From: Ulota crispa
Taxonomy: Eukaryota; Streptophyta; Bryopsida; Orthotrichales; Orthotrichaceae
Length of the DNA stretch: 64,000 nt
Reading direction: 5' to 3'
Assembly: GCA_963920765.1 (NCBI GenBank)
Contig: OY987245.1
Span: 8,572,727-8,636,726, forward strand
The notes under the pieces are model-generated. The model had not been told where the DNA came from. It did no database searches and saw nothing but the letters and a program-made list of their open reading frames with translations. Positions within the stretch are counted from its first letter, which is position 1; every line of letters starts with the position of its first letter. Positions 1 to 10,294 of the stretch are shown one piece after another. The position numbers were made by a program, and so were the translations under genes.

Positions 1-330
1 TCTTTGAGAATCTTTTTGGAATCTTTGAGAATCTTTTGGAATCTTTCAGAATCTTTTCAAGTTTTTTTGGAATCTTTGAAAATGTTTGAGAACAATTGAG
101 AATCTTTGAGAATCTTTGGGAATCTTTGAGAATCTTTTGGAATCTTTGGAAATCTTTTCAAGTTTTTTTGGAATCTTTGAGAATGTTTGAGAACAATTGA
201 GAATCTTTGAGAATCTTTGGGAATCTTTTGAAAATCTTTTTTGAAATTCAAAAAATCTTTGAAAATCTCTAAGAATTTTCAAGAACCTTTTTGGAATCTT
301 TGAGAATCTTTTTAAAATCTTTATGGAATT
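1..330. repeat. GAATCTTT-type minisatellite with ~99-bp higher-order duplication
   Basis: The stretch is built of short units such as GAATCTTTGA and GAATCTTTTGG, 10 to 12 bases long. A longer block that includes TTTTCAAGTTTTTTTGG and GAGAACAATTGAG occurs at about 51-140 and again at about 150-240, so there is a higher-order period near 99 bases. The array starts before the window. Open frames across it (Lys/Phe/Ser-rich on the minus strand) are by-products of the repeat and not genes. Confidence 0.85.
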
Positions 331-1174
331 TGTTAAAGTACTTCAAAATACTTATAGAAATAGAATCTCTTAGACTGAATTAGAGTCCTTTAGGAATCTT
401 TTTGTAAATCATCAAAATTCTTTCAAAAAAACTATCACAATAGTTTAGGTTTGTTTTTGAAATCTTTCTAAAATCTTTTTGAACCTCATTAAATTTTTTT
501 GAAGTTTTAAAAAATAAAAGAAGTTTTCAAAAAAAATAGAATCTTTTAGAAGTTTGAGTGTACATTGACTGGTTTTATTTTCTTTACTTTTCACAATTTG
601 GTAAGATTTAAAATTAGCAGCCTTTAAAGTCAAGTAAAAACATGACCGTAATAACAAAAAACTCAACAGTTTTTTGTTGATCTACATACTTTTGGACACA
701 ACTTCACTAATTCAACAAAATTTTATACAAAAATTACAACATTTTGTTGTTTTAAATATCAAAATTTCTTTACAAACAAATGTAAATGATGCTCCTCAAT
801 TCTTTGAAGAAATCATAAATGTCCTTTAAGGATTAAAAGTACCAAAAATATCTTTGTGTTACATGATAACCAAGTGTATAGTTTAATGCAAATTCTTACA
901 AGAAACCAAACGTGATTTTTATATTTCAAATAACACAAGGATATATTTAACATTTCAAAATAGAAGAGTTATTTTATTAATTTTCCAAAATAATAGGAGT
1001 ATAATTGATATTCCTACAAAAAATAAGGACTACTTTTTATGTTTCACATATTTTTGGCGTAAACTTGATATTTTGAAAGACTTTAAAGGTATTTTTAGTA
1101 ATTTTCCTTCTATTACTAACCAAATGAATTAAAAAAAAAAATCTTATAAAATATTTTTATAAGCTTTAAAAGAT
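331..1174. other. AT-rich stretch without recognised gene
   Basis: Long A and T runs and short low-complexity frames only. I see no conserved domain, splice pattern or terminal repeats here. Confidence 0.6.
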
Positions 1175-1583
1175 GGGAATTGATATGTGTACCACCCTTC
1201 TAATTACTATACCACACCATGAGGTAAATTTTAGATTTCTACCATCAAAAAGCTGAATTTGAAAATTTTGAATTCAGATTTGGACTTAGAGACCATGGTA
1301 TTGTCTAGAACCATAAAAAAAGTTGCAATTCAACAACCCCCAATGAAAAAGTTTAGTTAGGGAGAAAATTGTTAATTTTACGTTTGTTTGTAAAAAAGAT
1401 AAGCTTTTTCATTGGGTGTTGTTGAATTGCAACTTTTTTTATGGTTTTAGACAATATCATGGTCTCTAAGTCCAAATTTGAATTCAAAATTCTCAAACTC
1501 AAATTTTTGATGGTAGAAATCTAAAATTTACCCCAAGGATGTGGTACAGTAGTTCAAAGGGTGTGGTTCACATATTAATGCCC
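1175..1583. mobile_element. Foldback element (409 bp), two ~185-bp arms
   Basis: The left arm begins GGGAATTGATATGTG and the right arm ends CACATATTAATGCCC, which is nearly its reverse complement. The match continues through about 180 bases on each side, including TACCACA, GGTAAATTTTAGATTTC, GAGACCATGGTATTGTCTA and GTTGCAATTCAACAACACCCAATG. A loop of about 40 bases separates the arms. This is the shape of a foldback or MITE-type DNA transposon. I found no convincing target-site duplication and no coding capacity. Confidence 0.85.
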
Positions 1584-2174
1584 TTACAAAATATCCAAAA
1601 CTATTCAAAAGTCAATAGAATTTTGATTTTATAATTGCAAGGATTTAATTTTGTAACTTTTCACGACTTCATGTTATTTGAAGCTATCAAACTATGGAGG
1701 CTATTTTAACAAAATAAGGTTCTTTTTACAAAAAAACTAGCACTAAATAATAATTATTAATGAATCCAACCTTTGCCTGCAACAATCCTTATGAGATTTG
1801 TGAATTCCAAAAAAAAATTAAAAACAAAATTAAAAGGATGGAAATAAACAATTTATTTAAAATTTCTAAACACCTTCTTTGATTTTAGCTCATAACTTTT
1901 GATAAAAAGATGGAAATCCAAAAAAAATTGTTGGAGGTGAAAGAAAAACACATTTACCAACTTTTCTTAGTTCTAAGTTTTTTGAAAAAAAGTCTTTTAA
2001 TGGGCGGAAATAGCCTCCAAAGTCTACTGGATTACTAAAGACATGAACATTTAATGTACAAATAGAATTAAGATATTAGTATATGCATGTGCATTTGCAC
2101 ATTCTCTAGTGGTTTTGAGAATGTGCTAAGGTTGTGGAGTGTGAGAGGAGAGGTGGAGGGTTCAAACCTCGCAG
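1584..2174. other. AT-rich spacer, nothing recognised
   Basis: Poly-A/T-rich sequence with no open frame of note and no paired repeats seen by eye. Confidence 0.5.
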
Positions 2175-2270
2175 TCGGCAGCTGCCCGGGAGTTCGGGCA
2201 GCTGCCTAAAAAGTTCGGGCAGCTGCCCAAAAGTTTGGGCAGCTGCCCAAAAGTTTGGGCAGCTGCCCAT
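2175..2270. repeat. Tandem array built on the palindrome GGGCAGCTGCCC
   Basis: Units of about 21 to 23 bases, such as AAAAGTTTGGGCAGCTGCCC, occur four to five times in a row. The 12-base core GGGCAGCTGCCC is its own reverse complement. The array is a GC-rich island in otherwise AT-rich DNA. An open frame from about 2134 covers it, but its residues simply follow the repeat. Confidence 0.85.
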
Positions 2271-2362
2271 CCCCCTAAAAAGTTCACATTTTTGTAAAAT
2301 AATAACAAATTCTATGAAAAAAATTTAAAAATGAAAAGAAATAGAATTGAACAACATAAAAT

Positions 2363-2518
2363 ACGTAGTAGAAATCAACAACAAATTTACAGAAAACTAT
2401 AAGTAATTAACAGAAAATCAACAGAAAAGTACCCAAATCAACTTGACCAAATTCACAGAAAAAATCAACAGTTTTTGGTTGAAATTCTGTTGATTTTGTG
2501 CTGAATTTTCTACTAGTG
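2363..2518. mobile_element. Possible CACTA-type miniature element
   Basis: The right end reads TTTTCTACTAGTG, the reverse complement of CACTAGTAGAAAA, which is a typical end of plant CACTA transposons. The left end, CGTAGTAGAAATCAACAAC, is a weaker partner. Internal inverted matches (ATCAACAG / CTGTTGAT) support a small hairpin-like element. The left boundary is uncertain. Confidence 0.4.
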
Positions 2519-4117
2519 TCAAAATTCTAATGCCCATCCAAGGTGACCATGGGCAAAACTAAGAAAATTTGATGAAATCTTCACAATGAGTAGAGTTTAG
2601 AAAGCAACTTCCAATTTTGGGTCTAAGCCCTCCATGGATGTAATTTGACTTTTGCAAAATCGAAGGCTGGACGTCCAGGCTGGATCCCTCCAGCTCCCCC
2701 CTCCCATGGAAACTGGCCCCTAAGACCACTTTACACTATGAGTCAATGTCATAAAAATTTGGAGCCATTTTGGCCAAAATTTCAACCCAAATGGCTTCAA
2801 AAACAGCCCCAAGTGCCCATTATAACATGAACATAGTGGGGGTCAACTCTCTTGTGTGAAATGGCTTTGAGGCCAAAAAATTGAGGCCAATAGAGTAAAT
2901 TTTGAAAATTTCAGGAGAAAAGGGATTAAAAAAAAATAAGGATAATCGTTGAATTTTTTACACCATCCTACGAGGTTGAGTATCTCAAAAGAATGTTTTG
3001 TATTGAAAAAGTCATATTTTAATAAAATCTGAAAACGGCCTCAAGGCCAAAAATTGGCTTCACATTTTTAGGAGACCTAATTTCTAGAGTTGGGATTGTG
3101 TCAGATCTTGCCTTTTAAATTTTAAATATTTTCTCAAAATTTGACCTTAACTCCTAGTGTAAAGGCCTTGAGGCCATTTTCAGGATATGAACCAATCAAA
3201 ACCTCAGATTAGGTGTGTCAAAGGCTGAAACCAGCCTCGGCTCCTAGTGTAAAGCCGGCCTTAGAGTAGCTCCACTGCACATTCAAACAGGGCCTCAACC
3301 GCTACTTTAGCAACAGGAGTGCAAATCGAGTCCTCCATCGCATGCACACAACTCATTTCCAAATATCGTAGATAGCCGCTACAAGTACCCATTCACGCTA
3401 CTCTCTAGGTCTTTTGCATTCATGTTACAACTCATAGGAGGATTCAAATCCGTTGAGGGCTTGTTCTTACTTATTTCCTTTTGGGTGCTAGAGAGAAGAA
3501 GCAACAAAGTAGTGTGAGTGTGCGGTGGAAGTAGTGCTCCCAAAAGGGTAGAGCCGATATGTGAAGTGGCCCACGTGGTAGCCCATCAAATCTCTAGTTG
3601 CGTTCTGTGTTGCGAAAGAGCAGTGACGATGCTCTTATACGAGCTTACCAATCCACACTCCACACTGGCTTGGCAACTTGGAGGTCCATTCATTGAAACC
3701 ATAGAGATGAAGACAACTTACTAGTTTAGAGGAAGCGTTTAACTCCTAAGCGCCTTGCTAAGAAAATTTAGCATACTTCCAATATGGAACCTTCAGCACA
3801 TTCTTTCAATTTTTAGAAAGTTGAACAAGTATTCACACAATCCAAACCGGTTATTCTATACTTAACTATAAATCAAAAGTTTTATGGCTAGTCTAATTTC
3901 AAATCCAAGTAAATATGCAAAATCTCCACCATTGAGAATCTCATATTTTTAATTTGGGTAGCAGTTCACAATGTGGATTTTGGACTCTGACGTGATTTTT
4001 CCCCAAAAATAAATATTACCTAATGGTTGATCCCATGAGACCATGTCTAACTATACTTGATGGCAAAAGAACTCCTCAAATTATGGGAAAAACTCCAAAA
4101 CTTATAGTCATTCAAAG
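2519..4117. other. Unassigned sequence, moderately GC-richer at 3240-3740
   Basis: No open frame here has recognisable homology. At 3253 the sequence TTAGAGTAGCTCCACTG resembles the AGAGCATCTCCA ends of the paired repeats at 25448 and 47822, but I could not find its right-hand partner. A 68-residue frame at 3518-3724 has no support as a gene. Confidence 0.5.
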
Positions 4118-4356
4118 TATAGTAGAACTCCTCTAAACTAATATAGTTGGGACTCCAAGAACTAAATTAGTTTAAGTAAGTTATTAGTTAATTTTGTGGA
4201 AGTGTAAATGAAGTAACCTTGAGGTTAGTGCCGGGATAGCATTATAGGTAGCTTGGTTTTTTTATATTATGGCTCTGGCATTGAGATTTGTATTATACGT
4301 TAGTTTATAGAGCATATTAGTTTAGAGAGGTATTAGTTTAGGGAGGTTCTACTGTA
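4118..4356. mobile_element. Emigrant-like MITE (pogo/Tc1-mariner type)
   Basis: The left end reads TATAGTAGAACTCCTCTAAA and the right end, in reverse complement, reads TACAGTAGAACCTCCCTAAA. The established plant Emigrant MITE has ends close to CAGTAAAACCTCTATAAATT flanked by TA, so the ends and the TA context fit. The element is about 240 bases and has no coding capacity. Family assignment rests on the ends alone. Confidence 0.6.
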
Positions 4357-5610
4357 AGTGGATCTAGCTGGCTCACTACTTTAGAGCTACAAAAACCTTG
4401 CCCAATCAAGAGAAAAAAAAGTGACACATCACCAACCTTCTCCCCTATACATGGGAGTGTGGGCTTCCAACACATCCCATCCAAAATTCCTCCATCCACA
4501 ATGCAATGTACAATGCCTATACACAATCCCACTAACTGTTTTAATATTATAAAGGGGGATTGCAAGAAACACTTGTACTATTTCTTGTCCCCTTTACCTC
4601 CTGCAAGTGCTTTTTGGCTTGTAACTTTTGTGCAGGAGGTTCTTTTGAGCTGAAATTTCAGAGGAAGGTACATGTCATAGTTATAGACCTTTTATAATTT
4701 TTGCAGTTTTTTTAAAATTATTTTACTATTTTTAAATAGCCCCCAAATAGGTATCTACCTTGGCCATTTGGGGGGGTTTTTAGTACTATTTTGGGTCCAA
4801 AAAAGCTTCCTAGGGCTATAAATTAGGGATGTTGTTTATGGAGCATGCTTACATGCATTTGTAAAAGGGTTTTGCAAAATTATGAATTCCATGGCATCTA
4901 CATTGTCTCAAAGTGGGCATCCTATCTCCCTTCATTGGCAAAATACAAAGAAATTCCTTAACAAAGCAATTGTACCATGTGAATGCGTTTAATGGATTCT
5001 CAAATGGCCAATTTTTATTTTATTTTATTGAATTATTTTACTATTTTCTAAAAAACAAGAAAGAAATTGACTTTTTGTTGGTGAATTTGTTTCGCACATA
5101 ACTTTTAGAATAAAAAATTTCTAGGTCTGCATTTTCACAAGTATGCTATTTTAAGTGCTTTACAAATTTTCCATATCTTATTTTATTTAAAAACATGTAT
5201 TCCAAAAGCTCGGTAGTACTACTAGTACTACCAGTACTAAGGGTGTTTGAGACAAAACTGTGAAGTGTTTCTTGCAACTACCCTAAATATAAAATTCAAA
5301 TGTTTGGGTGCAAAATTTAGAGGCTTCAAGGAACAACAAGCCAATCCAAAAGTTTTGTTGGACTTTTAGCTCCGTTTGAACTTGAGTGGCAAACCAAAAC
5401 TTGAGTATGCAATGCCTTTTCTATCTACTTTTACAACTCCAAGAACCCCATTTGGCCATATTGGGCTCTTTGGTCCTTTAGGGGTTAAACTAGAGCAAGT
5501 TACACCCCCCCTGTTTTGTAAAGTAGAAAATAGCAAGTTAAGTTGGAACTATTTTTCATTTGTCTACTTTTAAAATCAGAACACATCCGGTTTTCTTCCA
5601 TACATTGTGA
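4357..5610. other. Unassigned AT-rich sequence
   Basis: No recognisable gene. Short open frames of 60 to 75 codons at 4338-4653, 4913-5101 and 5376-5573 lack homology I can name, and splice or start context. Confidence 0.5.
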
Positions 5611-5853
5611 TTAACCCCTGAGCGCCCAAGGGGCCAAAATATGGCCTCTCGGTTTTCAAAATTTTCCTTGTTTGACCGTTATAATCTTTTCAATGGTATG
5701 GTGAAAGGATGTGTCATTTTCCTTGGAGCTCCGGGCCTATGTTCACTATGGTACGGTCAATTTATGTGGATCTCTTTTAGGTGATAGTTTGATTGAAATG
5801 AGTTCCAAAGGGTTTGGATTTGAGTGAACTAGTGCTGGGCGCTCAGGGGTTAA
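5611..5853. mobile_element. TTAA-flanked short TIR element (243 bp, piggyBac-like ends)
   Basis: Both ends carry the perfect 18-base sequence TTAACCCCTGAGCGCCCA in inverted orientation, with TTAA outermost at 5611-5614 and 5850-5853. TTAA duplication followed by CCC is the established signature of piggyBac-type elements. There is no coding capacity, so this would be a non-autonomous copy. Related ends occur at 6777, 7007, 35170, 38466, 39352, 40693, 41878, 43999, 45947, 46513 and 49484. Confidence 0.75.
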
Positions 5854-6776
5854 GTTTGTATCTTTAAACATGATGATGTGTTTATTTTGCAAAAAACTAA
5901 TTTTTGTGAGGAAATATGTATTTTACTAAATTTGGTCATGATCACCTTAACATTAAAATCTCTACAGAAGAAATTTTGAAACTTTTTGGAAATATTTGTT
6001 TGAAAGAAAGATGTGCATGTGGATGTCTCCTACATACCTATGCAGTCAAATCTCAAAAATTCATCACCAATGTTTTACAATCAACTTTCTTGTAAAACCA
6101 TGATTTTGACACAAAATAATTTATCAAAAATAGAATTTTGATTTTTAGTAACTGAAATTTGGTATGCTTGACCGAAATTGCATGAGGATCACATATCAAA
6201 AATGTGGGAATAAAATGCCCATTGTATTATTCATTGTACAAACTTCTTTGAATACCAAAAGAGGGACTTATGTACTCTTTCTTTAGGGTACTCTACAGTA
6301 TTTAGCATACATGTGAAAAGTTTTCATCATTGTTACAACTGAGGGATGGCTGTTTGTGATTATTATGTAAAGCTCTTTACTTGTGTCCATTATTTTTGCT
6401 ATCTATAGACTAGAAGGGTTTTTAATTAGACAAACACTATAAAACTAAACAAACAAAATGTTCTCTACATCCTTGCACTGTACAGTGGGGAGACACAAAG
6501 ATGGGAATCCTAACCCAACACCCAACTTTAGTGATCTCAAATATGACTTTCATTTTTAGCTAAAATGGGTAAAAATACTACTAAAAAGTTAAACTTCACA
6601 CTGCTAAGTTCATAAGTTTTTTAGTTGCATAAATATTTTGGTAGAAATCCAACAAAATTTAAAAATTTGAAGATTGTTGGCCAATTCCCCATTTCTCAAC
6701 ATTTTTGTACCTCCACTATATAAATAGCCTACATGCTAAAAGTTTGATACTCTACAAAGTATGTAAACAAACAATT
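5854..6776. other. AT-rich spacer, nothing recognised
   Basis: No gene, paired repeat or motif seen. Confidence 0.5.
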
Positions 6777-7010
6777 TTAACCCTTAAATGACCATAGGGC
6801 AGAGTATATACATTGCCATAAAATTGGCATTTGCTACCAATAAGAAGTTTTAACTTGGGATCTCAAGTAGCTCACTAGAACCGCTTTGATCTATTCTCCA
6901 ACTTCTCTGTTAATCTCAACTGTAATAAAGGTGTGAATTTATTCCAAATACAAGAAAAACACCTAGTATTCTACTCATTGGAGCAGCATGCTCAGATGTT
7001 TAGGGGTTAA
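6777..7010. mobile_element. TTAA-flanked TIR element (234 bp)
   Basis: The left end is TTAACCCTTAAATGACC and the right end, in reverse complement, is TTAACCCCTAAACATCTG. The ends agree imperfectly, so this is an old copy of the TTAA superfamily. It shares its right TTAA with the next element, which begins at 7007. Confidence 0.5.
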
Positions 7011-7755
7011 TCCCTAGATGTCCCAAAGGAATAAAAATATCTTTAGCTGATTTTAGAGGCCATCTTGAGGTACCAAATCTAATTTTTGATCTTGCTACAA
7101 ACTACAATTATTAGGGCATTCAAGTGATTCACACAAGTGGAGCAATGGCAGGGCAAGCCAAATGTTGTACAAGTGTCTAGAGAGCTACAATTGAATGGAA
7201 CGCCATACAAGGCAAACAACATTTTATAGGTTGCAAACAATTAGTACTTGTAACAAACTTCCTTGAATGCACTCCATGGTGGTGGGAGACTAGTCAACAA
7301 GGGTTCAAGCATGTTACAATCCTTTGTTGTGGCAACCCTCACTAACAATGCTGGTCATTGTCTTTTGTGCAACAATAATTCAAAGCCTCAAAACTTAACA
7401 TCCAAAGAAGTCTAGCCTTCAATAATTTACAAGTGTGTGAAGTTACATCTAATCTTGTTAATCACAAAGTATGAGGTGCTATAGAGGCGTTTGGAATTTT
7501 GTAGAAAGGAACAAAACAACAACTATCTACCAAAACAAGATTTTGTGATCTCATAATGTTTGATCAAATGTTATAACCTTCCATCTTCCATGGTCAATTA
7601 TTTAATTTTTGCAAGCCATTTTCTAAGTAGGTGTCCTATTATTTTCAATAGTCATTTTTGATGAATCATCCAAATGACTAGTTACAATGCATTAAAGTTG
7701 TGGGTATCCCTGAACCCTAATTTTGGTGAAAATGGCTTTGGCGCTTAGAGGTTAA
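7007..7755. mobile_element. TTAA-flanked TIR element (749 bp), reverse-orientation relative of the 35170 copy
   Basis: The left end is TTAATCCCTAGATGTCCC and the right end, in reverse complement, is TTAACCTCTAAGCGCCAAAG. The interior, read in reverse complement, matches the element at 35170-36549: TTTCACCAAAATTAGGGTT, then TGGATGATTCATC, then TATAACATTTGATCAAAC. It is a third copy of that family and has no coding capacity. Confidence 0.65.
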
Positions 7756-7998
7756 AATACATAATCCTAGGATGTCCTTCAAATTTCCTTTAGATTTTCT
7801 TAGCACATGTCTAATTGACCAAAGCTTCCATGAAATAATGTGCCATGCGCTGCATAGAAGTGCTATAAGGTGACAATTGTCTCAACTATTTTGTTAAGAA
7901 GCACGGCATCCATTTGAACTTTGCAATTAAAATGTAGGCAAAATTTGTGTATTACAAGAGAAGAAATTCCTTACACACAACATTTTTGGTGTACTGTA

Positions 7999-8325
7999 CA
8001 TGCCCTTGCGTCTAGGGATTTGATCGCCACAAATCATGACTCTTATAGGTGGAAAAGATTTGCCGCGTGATAGTCCAACATAAAATTGCCCATGCAAAAA
8101 AATGGGTGTGAAGAGGTGGATGCCTACATATTAGAGAGTTTGGCCTTGCACTTTGTTGATGGTGAAGGCAAAGGCCAACATGATGGAGAGTTGTTTTTGC
8201 TTCAAATGAAATAGTGACTTCTTGTTGTTAGATGGTAGGAGAAGAACGCTAGGGATGAAAACCCTTTGTCCTTGGTGGTTACCCGCCTGATGATTTCTCC
8301 ATCAACCACGTGACAACAGAATGCT
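7999..8325 (-). pseudogene. Helitron helicase (Pif1-like) C-terminal fragment
   Basis: The minus strand encodes the tail of the Helitron Rep/helicase protein, the SF1B helicase that drives rolling-circle transposition. In order I see RVFIPSVLLLPS, FHLKQKQLSIMLAFAFTINK, VQGQTL, YVGIHLFTPIFLHGQFYVG and LSRGKSF. These correspond to the family's conserved helicase motifs V and VI (TINKSQGQTL, HGQLYVALSR). A TAA stop follows GQTL, and a frameshift upstream separates DGEII from the rest. Only about 110 codons remain; an intact protein exceeds 1300. No Rep domain or Helitron terminus (5' TC, 3' hairpin-CTRR) is evident nearby, so this is a decayed fragment. Confidence 0.85.
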
Positions 8326-9426
8326 TATATAACAAATTTCATATGTACTTTTAAATGATTTCTTGTGATATCACATTTGTTCAAATTTGATAAAATTAAA
8401 ATTTGAAATTGGATTACAAATGAAACGCCAAACTTGCTAAAGATTTTTAGAACAAACTTTATGTATTTTTTGTAATTGTTGCTTTTGAAGTTTTTCACAT
8501 GTGACAATTTTTAAAATTTCATGATTTTTATCAAAAAAATATCTAAAAATTTGTGTAATTTTAAGCAAACTGTAATAGAGATTTCAGAATTATTCCTGTT
8601 AGTGAATTCTATTCTAAATTTACAAAAGAAAAAACTATGCCAAATTACAAATACTTTGCTAGATTTGTTCAAGATTTTTGAAACGATTATTTTGTTTTAC
8701 CTAAAATTATTTCTTATGAAATTTCACACATGCAATAAAATGTAAAGCTTCATGAATTTTATGTATAGAGTGTTATTTTCTGAAGATACATCTAAGCAAA
8801 TTATAATAGAGAAATTCCAATACTTGACTTGCAATTATTTATAACAAAGGATTTGTTATTTCTCTTATTTATAAATCATTTAAATTTTTGATGACTTTTC
8901 ATCCTCATTTCTGGTGCTTGGAAGAAAGCACACTACGGTCATCCCCCCAAAGGTCCAAAATTGGTACAAAATGTACACATCTGGTACAAAATTTACACAT
9001 TTTGATACTAAATGGAGCCATAACGTCAATTTAAACCAAAATGCAATGGTGGCCCATTTGGATCAAAAGGCCTTCTTGTAGATTTCTAAATTGAAAAATA
9101 AAGAAATAAATTTTAAAGCCATTTTTAAGTCTTTGTACTCAAACCAAACATTTACAAGTATAGTTTCTTGTAAAGATTTATAAACCCAAATTAAATGCTA
9201 AGGTATAATACCTAAATATTAGGACATTGAATTTAGCTCTTTGAATTGTAAGAATCAAATCCAAAACTTGATCAAGAAAGTACAAACAAGGTACATCTAA
9301 ATTTGTGACAGTATAAAACTTTCATTTTTGTATTTTATAAATAAAATTAATAGATGCAAGTCAAAATTTGTTTTGCAATTTGCAATATATACAAGATATA
9401 AGATTCCAAATAATTTAATTTTTCTT
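8326..9426. other. AT-rich spacer, nothing recognised
   Basis: Sequence is strongly A/T biased. Two 60-74 codon frames at 8325-8745 have low-complexity residues and no domain. Confidence 0.5.
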
Positions 9427-9431
9427 AAAAA

Positions 9432-9575
9432 TGTAGAATAAGCAAGAGAAGAATGATTGCTCTGTTTATTTAGTGGAAAGGTAATTATATATATGCTTGT
9501 GCTTAACCTAATTTGTTTCTGTGGATGAGTTCATCCGATTGCCAAAGGATGTACCTCTAACTATTGATACTAACA
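9432..9575 (-). repeat. 3' LTR of the copia element (144 bp)
   Basis: It matches the right LTR at 24550-24696 over its full length with substitutions and small indels. Shared landmarks are AGCAAGAGAAGAATGATTGC, TTGTGCTTAACCTAATTTG and CTAACTATTGATACTAACA. The LTRs are unusually short for a plant copia element. Confidence 0.92.
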
Positions 9576-9592
9576 CCCTCTCTCAATCTCAG
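9576..9592 (-). other. Polypurine tract of the copia element
   Basis: Read on the minus strand it is CTGAGATTGAGAGAGGG, purine-rich and directly abutting the 3' LTR. This is where plus-strand DNA synthesis of an LTR retrotransposon is primed. Confidence 0.8.
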
Positions 9593-10139
9593 ATTAGGTT
9601 TTGTTTTTATTGTTAGCAAGGAACAGTCATGGCTTGAGTCAAGAAATACAGGTTGAGTAGTTTCCGTAATCTGGTTGATAATTTCTCGTTTCTAGGGTTT
9701 GTCTTCTTGTCACTGTGGTCTTGTTGTGGTGTGCTGAGTCGCGTGGTGTCATGGTGTATTTGCCAATTAGATGAGGTTTTGGAGTTGCACCTACAATCTA
9801 GAGACTTCAAGGCTGGCATACGCGTAGTGGACGTTGAGTCTCAGTTGTTGCAAATGGTTCATGATCTTGGTGTATTGGAGGAGGTGGTGCAACAGAACGA
9901 TAGTCGGATTGATAGCTGGGGTGATGGTCAAAGTGACAGTTGGAGGGAAATTGCTTCTAGAAAATTTTACGTTGTACGTTGAGGGAGGGTTCTAGGCCTC
10001 TATTTTTCCTAGGAGGCTTGCTTGCGTGAGGTGACGGGATTCAAAGGAGCGGAGCACAAAAGCTTCAAGACATTAGCGGAAGCTAAAGATTATCTCTTTA
10101 GGATTTAGAGATAGAGTTTGGGATTTATGGAGATCACAA
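9593..10139. other. Extra copia 3' region with an opposite-strand open frame
   Basis: This ~550-bp segment lies between the pol stop and the polypurine tract. A plus-strand (antisense to pol) frame at 9653-9982 is open for about 109 codons, but it begins with TTG and the first ATG comes late. Its residues (LDEVLELHLQSRDFKAGIRV) look protein-like but match nothing I recognise. It could be a captured fragment, a remnant extra ORF of the retrotransposon, or chance. Confidence 0.35.
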
Positions 10140-10294
10140 TTAGGGTTTTTTGAGGTCAATAAGTCTATATAACCCTAGCGCACTTCTATGTTGCTCAAAT
10201 CTAATACGACCCAAAGGTTTTGTAAGTGCATCCGCTGGTTATGTCTTTGTATGAATGTATTGCAAGATGATTTCTCCCCCTAGCACTCTCTAGC
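10140..10294 (-). pseudogene. Copia pol, C-terminal end of RNase H region
   Basis: The minus strand encodes GGEIILQYIHTKT, then a TAA where the family has glutamine, then PADALTKPL, then a short tail to a stop at 10140-10142. PADALTKPL is the near-invariant closing motif of copia Pol. The segment is cut off from the rest of RNase H (from 13656 on) by insertion of the 3.4-kb unit, and the two sides join in frame once that unit and one target-duplication copy are ignored. Confidence 0.88.
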
